A DNA stretch of 8,230 nucleotides from JANLQX01 sp031368095 (GTDB lineage Bacteria; Actinomycetota; Acidimicrobiia; Acidimicrobiales; JANYDT01), in contig JANLQX010000378.1 of the NCBI GenBank assembly GCA_031368095.1, forward strand, positions 1 to 8,230. The letters are read 5' to 3'. How positions within the stretch are numbered: position 1 is the stretch's first letter; each line of letters starts with the position of its first letter. Below, in pieces: positions 1 to 5,164 of the stretch. A program made the translations under genes and the position numbers. Below the pieces are notes generated by a model that saw only the letters and a program-made list of their open reading frames with translations, ran no database searches and had not been told where the DNA came from.

Positions 1-158
1 ACCTTCCCGTTCTCGATGATCTGGTGATACTGGATGTCCCCCTCGGGGCTTCCCGACACGACGTAGGCCATCCGAGCCGTGGCCCCGGCACGTTCCGGGA
101 AGGTCTGGGCCAATTCTTTCGCCTTGTCGTGCCATTCCTGGCTCAGGTACTTCGCCAT
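1..158 (-). CDS. SCP2 sterol-carrier-like domain protein, 5' part only
   Basis: The gene starts at an ATG (156-158) and runs off the left edge, so only the first 52 residues are visible. They begin MAKYLSQEWHDKAKEL and continue through FPERAGATARMAYVVSG to QYHQIIENGK. This resembles the N-terminus of small actinobacterial SCP2-type proteins, which are about 130 residues long and bind lipids or acyl-CoA in a hydrophobic tunnel. The assignment is from memory of the family and the diagnostic C-terminal half is missing. A GAGAG about 8 bases before the ATG, with AGGAAAG further upstream, can act as ribosome binding site. It is the last visible gene of the minus-strand run that starts with the thiolase, and an SCP2 protein near a thiolase fits lipid or sterol handling. 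A cytoplasmic location is inferred, as no signal peptide is seen. Confidence 0.72.
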   Translation of the reverse strand, partial: MAKYLSQEWHDKAKELAQTFPERAGATARMAYVVSGSPEGDIQYHQIIENGK

Positions 159-180
159 AGTGATGCTCTCGCTTTCCTGC

Positions 181-195
181 GGTCCGGTGCGGACC
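181..195. repeat. Hairpin in the gap between the YdjC-like and SCP2 genes
   Basis: GGTCCG-GTG-CGGACC is a perfect 6-bp stem with a three-base loop in the 75-base gap between two minus-strand genes. A second, weaker inverted repeat (CGTCG, 7-base loop, CGACG; 200-216) lies beside it. There is no T-run on either strand, so an intrinsic terminator is not well supported. It could stabilise an mRNA end or attenuate transcription into the SCP2 gene. Confidence 0.4.
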
Positions 196-233
196 TGAAC
201 GTCGATCGTACCGACGATGCGAGGCTGCGTTCG

Positions 234-1142
234 TCAGGTCCGTTGACGTTGGATCGTTCGGAGGTCTCGGTAGGTGATGAGGCGAACGTGCCCACCGGGA
301 GCGCCGCCCACGGGGATATTGGCCAGCATGGCCATCACCGTTTCGAACATGGAAATTCCGGCGGTGCTCGTGGTCAGGGCACGGTGTTCGGGGGTGTCGA
401 CGGCGGGACTGATGCGAAGCACCGTGACGCCAGGTTGCAGGTCGGTGAGGAAGTTTCGAAACGCTTCGGACGCAGCCACGACGTCGGTCCGTCCCGACGC
501 ATGCCTTGGTACTTCGAGTTCTTGGTCCAGCTCCAGGACTCGGCCGGCAAACACCAGGTTCTCTTCGGCCGCCAGCTCACGCAGCCGAAACCCGGCCCGG
601 TTCAAGACGGCCTCGTCCGGGAGCTCAAGGGGGAGGTCGAATTCGACAGCCAGATCGAGCGCCACGTCGAAGAACTCTGGCCGTAGGAGGAGCGCGTCGA
701 AATGCGAGGAAAGATGGGTGATGTCGAAGCCCCACAGGATGGCGCGCTCGACCTGGGCACGACATTCGCGGCGGACCTCGTCGAGATCGGCGTGGTCCCA
801 GAGGTCTTCGAGGGTCATGGGAAATCCGCCGTTGCCGTCGAGCAAGCTCGGGCTTTGGGTGATGGGACCCCATCGGTAGATTTCGTGCTCGGCGTTGATG
901 GTGAGGCGAACGCCGACGTCGCCGCCCCGATGCAGCGCGGCCGCATGGCGAGCCCAGGGACATGGCACCTTTAGGCCGGCCGACACCGCCGGGTGAGCCT
1001 CTTGGAGTTGGACCACGGCGCTGGTAGCGGCGTGATGCTCACCGAGGTTCGTGCACGAGATGATCACCGCCCGGGTGTCGACGTCGAGCCCGAGACGTTC
1101 CAGCGTTTCCTTCACAGGCGCACACGCTAGTTGGGTGTCCAT
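234..1142 (-). CDS. ChbG/YdjC-type carbohydrate deacetylase-like protein, probably catalytically dead
   Basis: The 302-residue product has the whole-length pattern of the ChbG/HpnK (YdjC) deacetylase family: a beta-strand opening (AVIISCTNLGEHH, 25-37), KVPCPWARHAAA (58-69), GVRLTINAEHEIYRWGPIT (77-95), GGFPMTLEDLWDHADLDEV (105-123), THLSSHFDA (142-150), LRPEFFDVALDLAVEF (153-168) and a C-terminal LITYRDLR. Members are metal-dependent enzymes that remove N-acetyl groups from sugars. Here the signature residues are changed: the Asp-Asp pair is T31-N32, the GxHL histidine is R79, the Asp of HLDSH is S145, and the HPA histidine near the C-terminus is S245; H147 remains. The frame is intact, so this looks like a pseudoenzyme rather than a decayed gene. 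The chosen ATG (1140-1142) has AGAGG four bases upstream. A GTG at 1158-1160, directly after the nuclease stop, would add six residues. No signal peptide is seen. It is likely cotranscribed with the nuclease gene, 18 bases upstream. Confidence 0.82.
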   Translation of the reverse strand: MDTQLACAPVKETLERLGLDVDTRAVIISCTNLGEHHAATSAVVQLQEAHPAVSAGLKVPCPWARHAAALHRGGDVGVRLTINAEHEIYRWGPITQSPSLLDGNGGFPMTLEDLWDHADLDEVRRECRAQVERAILWGFDITHLSSHFDALLLRPEFFDVALDLAVEFDLPLELPDEAVLNRAGFRLRELAAEENLVFAGRVLELDQELEVPRHASGRTDVVAASEAFRNFLTDLQPGVTVLRISPAVDTPEHRALTTSTAGISMFETVMAMLANIPVGGAPGGHVRLITYRDLRTIQRQRT

Positions 1143-1160
1143 GGCGCCTCTCGGCGGCAC

Positions 1161-1823
1161 TCAGGCCGGAACGTGGGGGTCGCCGCACGCTCCCCACAAT
1201 CCGACCCCGACGGCTTGGGCGGCTGCTGCTGCATCACGAAAGGCGTCGGCGTAGGCAACGTTCGGTGGGTACGGATACGACGACGCAAATCCAGTGCGAA
1301 CGAGTTCGTGGTTGATAAAGAGTCCGTCGCTGGACCTGAACACGTAGGCGAGAAGGCGCCCGTAGCGGTCACGTTCCTCCACGTCACGTTCGAGCCGCAC
1401 TGGCGTGGAAGGCGGCACGAGCGATGCCGTGGCCGCCGACGCCTTTTTCCCAAAACACTCGATCGGCGTGTCGGGACGCTTGGTCTCGGGCGTATCGATG
1501 CCAATCAACCGAACCTTTTCGCGATTCTTGGCCGGGCGACCCGAGGCGAGGAGGAGCGACACCTCGATGGTGTCGCCGTCGACGTTGCGTTGGACGATGG
1601 CATTTGCCTCCAACGGACCACGGCGTACCGGGCCATCGATGGTGGAAAGCGGCGCCCGCACTGCGGTTGTCTCCGACGCCTCGGCGATCACCGTCGGCGT
1701 GCGTGCTCGAACGCAACCGCTGCTCAGCGCGACGGCCGCTCCCATGAGGCCCAGTACTGCGACGATCCGCCTCGCCCGGGGCGGATCAGAGGCGTTCGAT
1801 GATCGTTCCCGTGCCAAGTCCAC
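1161..1823 (-). CDS. Thermonuclease-like (SNase family) lipoprotein
   Basis: This is a staphylococcal-nuclease-like protein, an OB-fold enzyme that hydrolyses DNA and RNA with calcium. With a GTG start at 1823 it has 220 residues. The catalytic set is present: VDGDT (81-85), R105 and D110-T-P-E113 in VRLIGIDTPE, and DRYGR with R156; these match the Asp21, Arg35, Asp40, Glu43 and Arg87 positions of the S. aureus enzyme. INHELVRTGFA (about 167-177) and the final GLWG are also typical. The N-terminus has RARR, a hydrophobic stretch (about 20-33) and LSSGC, a slightly weak lipobox, so export and lipid anchoring at C37 are inferred. The start is uncertain: GTG 1829, GTG 1823 and TTG 1817 keep the arginine-rich n-region and overlap the thiolase end by some 30-45 bases, while ATG 1745 would lose the positive charges. 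It probably acts outside the membrane in nucleic acid scavenging or turnover. Confidence 0.88.
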   Translation of the reverse strand: MDLARERSSNASDPPRARRIVAVLGLMGAAVALSSGCVRARTPTVIAEASETTAVRAPLSTIDGPVRRGPLEANAIVQRNVDGDTIEVSLLLASGRPAKNREKVRLIGIDTPETKRPDTPIECFGKKASAATASLVPPSTPVRLERDVEERDRYGRLLAYVFRSSDGLFINHELVRTGFASSYPYPPNVAYADAFRDAAAAAQAVGVGLWGACGDPHVPA

Positions 1824-2955
1824 CGCCACAACACATGGTGATGAGCGCGTTGGTCGAGTCGGTCCGCTCAAGTTCGTGGAGCGCAGTGGTGATGAGCCGA
1901 GCGCCGGTGCTTCCGACGGGATGGCCCAGTGCGATGGCTCCACCGCTGGGGTTCACCCGGGACATGTCGGCCCGAAGTTCGCGCTCCCAGGCCAGCGCCA
2001 CCGAGGCAAAGGCTTCGTTGATCTCGACGACATCGATATCGCCGAGGGTCATGGACGCCCGGGACAGGACCCGGTGCGTGGCATCGATCGGTCCGGTCAA
2101 CATCAGCACTGGATCAACGCCGACAAGGCAATGCGAGACGAGACGGGCCCGGGCACGGAGTCCGAGCGACGCCGCCTTCTCGGCCGACATCATCAAGACG
2201 GCGGATGCACCGTCAGAAATCTGCGACGACGTTCCGGCGGTGTGAATTCCGTGCTCCAGGACCGGCTTGAGCGTGGCCAGCTTTTCCAGCGAGCTTTCGC
2301 GGATGCCCTCGTCGACACTGACCGGATTGGTGGCTCCCGTCGGCTTCCCATCTTCGCCGAGGATCGGCGCGTTGATGGTGACGATCTCCCGTTCGAAGCG
2401 TCCCTCAGCCCGAGCCCGAGCGGCTCGGTTTTGGCTTTCAAGGCCGAAGGTGTCGGAATCGGTACGGGTGACACCCCACTTCTTGGCGATGCGTTCCGCG
2501 CCCTCAAACTGCGATGTCATCTCGTAGTGCGAGTAGTAGCTCTTGGGAATCGACTTCCCCGGACCGGCTTTGACGCTCGACCCGAGCGGGATGCGGCTCA
2601 TCGACTCAACGCCACAGGCCAGCACGACGTCACACGCCCCGGACGCAATCAGGCCCGCGGCCATGCTGGCGGCCTGCTGTGAGGAACCACACTGGCTGTC
2701 GATGGTGGTGGCGGCCACGGTAAGGGGAAGGCCAGCCGCAAGCCAGGCCGTGCGGGCGATATTGAAGGACTGCTCGCCCACCTGGGACACGTTTCCTCCA
2801 ACGACCTGATCGACGAGCCCCGGTTCGATTCCGGCGCGTGCCAACGCCTCGGCCATCACGGCCCCGAGGAGGTCGGCTGGATGGACGGTGGATAGCCCCC
2901 CGCCCCGGCGACCGATGGGTGAGCGGACTGCTTCGATGATGACGACGTCGGACAT
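1786..2955 (-). CDS. Thiolase (acetyl-CoA C-acyltransferase family)
   Basis: The 389-residue protein has the normal length and all active-site motifs of type II thiolases. The nucleophilic cysteine is C89 in DSQCGSSQQA, NEAF sits in the VVEINEAFASV stretch, the activating histidine is H345 in GGAIALGHPVGSTGAR, and the second catalytic cysteine is C375 in MCCGGGLGTG. Thiolases cleave 3-ketoacyl-CoA with free CoA or condense two acyl-CoA units, in the cytoplasm. The QCGSSQQA version is common in actinobacterial paralogues linked to fatty acid or steroid side-chain breakdown, but the substrate cannot be read from sequence. The ATG (2953-2955) has no clear Shine-Dalgarno; a TAGGTT box seven bases upstream suggests a leaderless or nearly leaderless transcript. 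It heads the minus-strand run thiolase, nuclease, YdjC-like, SCP2-like. A 3-ketoacyl-CoA thiolase role in beta-oxidation is the favoured reading. Confidence 0.93.
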   Translation of the reverse strand: MSDVVIIEAVRSPIGRRGGGLSTVHPADLLGAVMAEALARAGIEPGLVDQVVGGNVSQVGEQSFNIARTAWLAAGLPLTVAATTIDSQCGSSQQAASMAAGLIASGACDVVLACGVESMSRIPLGSSVKAGPGKSIPKSYYSHYEMTSQFEGAERIAKKWGVTRTDSDTFGLESQNRAARARAEGRFEREIVTINAPILGEDGKPTGATNPVSVDEGIRESSLEKLATLKPVLEHGIHTAGTSSQISDGASAVLMMSAEKAASLGLRARARLVSHCLVGVDPVLMLTGPIDATHRVLSRASMTLGDIDVVEINEAFASVALAWERELRADMSRVNPSGGAIALGHPVGSTGARLITTALHELERTDSTNALITMCCGGGLGTGTIIERL

Positions 2956-2962
2956 AGCCGTG

Positions 2963-2992
2963 AACCTACGGGGACCGTCGGGTCATCGACAA
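2963..2992 (-). promoter_or_regulatory. Probable thiolase promoter, near-leaderless
   Basis: On the minus strand TTGTCG (2987-2992) and TAGGTT (2963-2968) are separated by 18 bases and resemble sigma-70-type -35 and -10 boxes. The -10 ends seven bases before the ATG, so transcription would begin at or next to the start codon. The rest of the 190-base divergent gap holds a short GCCCT-ATC-AGGGC hairpin (3066-3078) and the palindrome described separately; no other gene is seen there. Confidence 0.45.
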
Positions 2993-3104
2993 GCCGACGC
3001 AGGCAGATCGGCGTGAATTGTTGGCGACGCGGTGCTCTCGCTCTCTGGCACGATATAGGTCATTCGCCCTATCAGGGCTCCCCATATCCTCAAATAACCA
3101 CGGT

Positions 3105-3120
3105 GAGTGGTCGTTCACTC
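3105..3120. promoter_or_regulatory. Palindrome resembling a TetR-family operator
   Basis: GAGTG-GTCGTT-CACTC is an inverted repeat with 5-bp arms and a central CG. It lies 25 bases before the metallopeptidase ATG, where the -35 region would fall upstream of the TACGGT box at 3132-3137, so a bound protein could block that promoter. Many TetR-type operators have this shape. No regulator gene is present in the window, so the factor is unknown. Confidence 0.42.
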
Positions 3121-3131
3121 GTGAGTTCTCG

Positions 3132-3137
3132 TACGGT
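3132..3137 (+). promoter_or_regulatory. Putative -10 box of the metallopeptidase gene
   Basis: TACGGT lies eight bases before the ATG at 3146, and no Shine-Dalgarno is visible. The arrangement suggests transcription starting at or just before the start codon. No convincing -35 is seen; the palindrome at 3105-3120 occupies that position. Confidence 0.38.
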
Positions 3138-3145
3138 AGTGACCC

Positions 3146-3901
3146 ATGGCTCGTCGGACACAACGGAACGCCAGCGACGGCCATCGTTGGGCCACGCTTC
3201 GCCGAGGGCTTCGGTCGTACCCATTGTCCAATGCTGTTGGGGTTGCGGTGCTTCTCGGAACCATCGTTGTGGTTGCTGGATTTGATGCGAAAGGCGAGGC
3301 TGCGACTCGTCCGCTGTCCGCAAGGTCCCGAGCTAGCGCCCTGGTACCGCCCCAGACGGAGATCGGCGCTGGGGTCCAGGTCGTGCGACCATTCTCCGTT
3401 GAGCGGGCCGCCGCGTTGACCGGTCGTGAGGCGACGCGGGGTCGAGCGGCGCTGGCGTTGCTTCGGATTCGGCCCGCGGACCTCTTTCCCGGCTGGACGA
3501 TCTCGTTTCGGCCGGCTCGACAAGGTTTGCTGGGCATGACCTTGGTGGACCAGCGACGGGTCGAGATCTACGTTCGTCTTGATCGGTCGTTGGAAGGCAC
3601 GGCCCATGACATTGCGCACGAGCTGGGCCACGTGACAGACGTGATGTACAACGACGAGGATGCTCGAACGAACTACCTGGCCCTTCGGGCGCGCACTGCT
3701 GCGCCGTGGTGGACCTGCGAAGCATGCACGGACCTGCAGGTCGGAGCCGGCGACTTTGCCGAGACGTTTGCCCTGTGGGCGGCCCCGCGATTCCGGTTCT
3801 ACTCCGAGCTGGCAGCCGAACCGTCGGTCGGAGAACTCGCTTCGTTCGCCGAGATGCTGCCGGAAGCCGTTCGAGCCAATGGACAGCCGGCCGGAGCCTG
3901 A
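3146..3901 (+). CDS. Membrane-anchored zinc metallopeptidase-like protein (HELGH)
   Basis: The 251-residue protein opens with an arginine-rich stretch (1-23), then one hydrophobic segment (about 28-46, SNAVGVAVLLGTIVVVAGF), which suggests an N-in membrane anchor or uncleaved signal with the rest outside. The outer part holds HELGH at 158-162 in DIAHELGHVTDVMY, the zincin zinc-binding and catalytic motif. Further on is CEAC (191-194) followed by GDFAETFALW (202-211), where E206 is a good candidate third zinc ligand, as in HExxH proteases with a later FAExFA segment. The two cysteines could form a disulfide. I do not recognise a named family, and the substrate is unknown; remodelling of cell-surface proteins is a guess. 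The gene has its own promoter region with a palindrome and ends at a strong terminator, so it is probably a single-gene transcript. It is divergent from the thiolase. Confidence 0.8.
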   Translation: MARRTQRNASDGHRWATLRRGLRSYPLSNAVGVAVLLGTIVVVAGFDAKGEAATRPLSARSRASALVPPQTEIGAGVQVVRPFSVERAAALTGREATRGRAALALLRIRPADLFPGWTISFRPARQGLLGMTLVDQRRVEIYVRLDRSLEGTAHDIAHELGHVTDVMYNDEDARTNYLALRARTAAPWWTCEACTDLQVGAGDFAETFALWAAPRFRFYSELAAEPSVGELASFAEMLPEAVRANGQPAGA

Positions 3902-3902
3902 T

Positions 3903-3924
3903 CCTTGAGCGAATACGCTCAAGG
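3903..3924. terminator. Bidirectional hairpin terminator
   Basis: CCTTGAGCG-AATA-CGCTCAAGG is a perfect 9-bp stem with a four-base loop. It begins one base after the metallopeptidase stop and lies just before the stop of the convergent small gene. Neither side has a long T-run (TTGG follows on the plus strand), so it may stop transcription by structure alone, as is common in GC-rich actinobacteria. Confidence 0.8.
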
Positions 3925-3936
3925 TTGGCGTGACCA

Positions 3937-4095
3937 TTAGGCGGCGTGACGGTCGACAAGCTGACGCTCGGCGGCCAGGCGAAGCGCCTCACGAGCGGCG
4001 GCAATTCCCCGGCGGCCGGCTTCACGGGTGGACGCATCGAGCTTGAAATCGGCCGAGCGGTCATCGGAGAGAAGGACGAGCTGGTTCGTACGCAT
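3937..4095 (-). CDS. Small hypothetical protein, 52 residues
   Basis: The predicted product starts MRTNQLVLLSDDRSADFKL and ends in a long, charged, alanine-rich segment (TREAGRRGIAAAREALRLAAERQL) that should form an amphipathic helix. It has no cysteine, membrane segment or signal peptide. The stop is TAA (3937-3939), facing the shared terminator. The ATG at 4093-4095 is preferred because the upstream extension to an ATG at 4141-4143 is proline-rich and that codon lies in the palindrome at 4142-4159. No clear Shine-Dalgarno is seen. The gene fills the otherwise empty space between two convergent or divergent neighbours, and its composition looks protein-like. I recognise no function; a small helical DNA- or protein-binding factor is possible. 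It could still be chance, as GC-rich DNA yields many open frames. Confidence 0.55.
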   Translation of the reverse strand: MRTNQLVLLSDDRSADFKLDASTREAGRRGIAAAREALRLAAERQLVDRHAA

Positions 4096-4141
4096 GCATG
4101 CAGTGTGCTCAGGGGGGTGTGACAGTTTCGGTGGAGCGGTC

Positions 4142-4159
4142 ATGTGACTCGCGTCACAT
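4142..4159. promoter_or_regulatory. TGTGA-N6-TCACA palindrome (Crp/FNR-type or similar operator)
   Basis: ATGTGAC-TCGC-GTCACAT is a perfect inverted repeat with 7-bp arms and contains the classic TGTGA-N6-TCACA pattern of Crp/GlxR-type sites. It lies 27 bases before the LLM oxidoreductase ATG and covers the likely -35 (GTCACA, 4153-4158), which suggests repression. A further TGTGAC half-site is at 4118-4123, 25 bases away in the same orientation. Because it sits between divergent genes it could control both. TetR or GntR regulators with GTGAC-type sites are alternatives. Confidence 0.6.
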
Positions 4160-4174
4160 CAAAGGAAATCGCTC

Positions 4175-4187
4175 TACGCTGGCGTCA
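4175..4187 (+). promoter_or_regulatory. Leaderless promoter -10 of the LLM oxidoreductase
   Basis: TACGCT (4175-4180) is followed by six bases and then the ATG, which puts the expected transcription start on the A of the start codon. A partial -35, GTCACA (4153-4158, four of six consensus bases), lies 16 bases upstream inside the palindrome. The AAAGGA at 4161-4166 is about 20 bases before the ATG, too far for a ribosome binding site. Confidence 0.5.
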
Positions 4188-5164
4188 TGCACCAACGACT
4201 CGGCATGACCATTCCCTTCGACGGCGTCGCGCTCTCTCAACAACGCGACTGGATCTGTGAGCTGGAATCGCTGGGGTACTCCGACCTCTGGTCGGCCGAG
4301 GCCAACGGCAGTGATGGCATCACGCCGCTGGCGTTGGCGTCGCAGTGGGCGCCCTCCATGCGCCTCGGCACGGCAATCATTCCGGCCTTCACCCGTGGCC
4401 CGGCGCTGCTGGCCCAGACAGCGGCCACCATGGCCGAAGCGGCGCCGGGCCGGTTCATCATGGGTCTCGGTACTTCGTCGAACGTGATCGTCGGCCAGTG
4501 GAATGGCATTCCGTTCGACAAGCCGTATGCGCGCGTACGAGACAGCGTGCAGTTCCTGAAGTCGGCGTTCGCCGGCGAAAAAATTGACCACGCCTACGAG
4601 ACATTCACGGTAAAAGGTTTCAAGCTTGGTCGCCGCCTTGATCAGGCGCCCAAGATCATGATCGCCGGGCTGCGCGAAGGCATGCTCCGTCTTGCCGGTC
4701 GCGAGAGTGACGGGGCCATCGTCAACTGGCTCGGGGCCAACAACGTGGCCAAGGTCAACGACATCGTGCAGGGCGCATCCCCCGACGGCAGCGCCAAAGA
4801 AATGATCGCTCGACTCTTCGTCTGTCCATCGGAAGACGTCGACGCCGTCCGCGCCGGTGCCCGCTTTGCTATCGCCGCTTATCTCAACGTGCCGGTCTAC
4901 GCCGCGTTCCACGAGTGGCTCGGCAACGGCCCACGACTCCAGGGAATGTGGGACGCATGGAAAGCCGGCGATCGCAAGGCGGCCCTTGCGGCGATTCCCG
5001 ATGACATCGTCGACGAACTCGTGATCCATGGCTCGCCTGCGCAATGCAAAGCGCACATACAGAAGTATCAGGACAACGGCATCACTACTGCGGCCTTGGC
5101 CATCCTGCCCCTGGCGCCTTTCGACCTCCGTCAGGTCATCCGAGAACTCGCGCCCTCAACTTGA
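4187..5164 (+). CDS. Luciferase-like monooxygenase family oxidoreductase, probably F420-dependent
   Basis: The 325-residue protein has the length and order of motifs of the bacterial luciferase-like (LLM) TIM-barrel family: LESLGYSDLWSAEA (26-39), MRLGTAIIPAFTRGPALLAQ (58-77), TMAEAAPGRFIMGLGTSS (81-98), GQWNGIPFDKPYARVRD (103-119) and a C-terminal DELVIHGSPAQC with GITTAALAILP. In Actinobacteria such proteins usually use reduced coenzyme F420 for hydride transfer to or from an alcohol, ketone or conjugated double bond; FMN use is possible. The cofactor and substrate are inferred from family and taxon, not from a diagnostic residue. It is expected in the cytoplasm. The transcript appears leaderless, with a palindrome over the -35. 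The last 34 bases overlap the end of the convergent P450 gene and no hairpin terminator lies between them. Confidence 0.88.
   Translation: MHQRLGMTIPFDGVALSQQRDWICELESLGYSDLWSAEANGSDGITPLALASQWAPSMRLGTAIIPAFTRGPALLAQTAATMAEAAPGRFIMGLGTSSNVIVGQWNGIPFDKPYARVRDSVQFLKSAFAGEKIDHAYETFTVKGFKLGRRLDQAPKIMIAGLREGMLRLAGRESDGAIVNWLGANNVAKVNDIVQGASPDGSAKEMIARLFVCPSEDVDAVRAGARFAIAAYLNVPVYAAFHEWLGNGPRLQGMWDAWKAGDRKAALAAIPDDIVDELVIHGSPAQCKAHIQKYQDNGITTAALAILPLAPFDLRQVIRELAPST

Noticed and set aside
274..879. Plus-strand open frame opposite the YdjC-like gene
   Set aside because: Composition is arginine/serine-rich with no recognisable motif, while the minus strand carries a full family pattern.
234..1142. 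YdjC-like gene as a pseudogene
   Set aside because: There is no stop or frameshift, motif surroundings are well kept, and changes concentrate at active-site positions, which fits a pseudoenzyme better than decay.
1405..2682. Long plus-strand open frame of about 425 codons
   Set aside because: It is antisense to the nuclease and thiolase genes and has arginine-rich, low-complexity composition typical of shadow frames in GC-rich DNA.
3066..3078. GCCCT-ATC-AGGGC hairpin as a terminator
   Set aside because: The stem is only 5 bp, no T-run follows, and it lies in a divergent promoter gap where no transcript should end.
2966..3937. Minus-strand open frame of about 323 codons
   Set aside because: It is antisense to the metallopeptidase, whose HELGH motif and membrane segment mark the true coding strand.
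4092..4101. GCATGCATGC palindrome at the small gene start
   Set aside because: It is a short simple alternating repeat with no promoter logic around it; chance is adequate.
4154..5056. Minus-strand open frame of 300 codons opposite the LLM gene
   Set aside because: It is a shadow of a well-supported luciferase-like gene and shows no domain.
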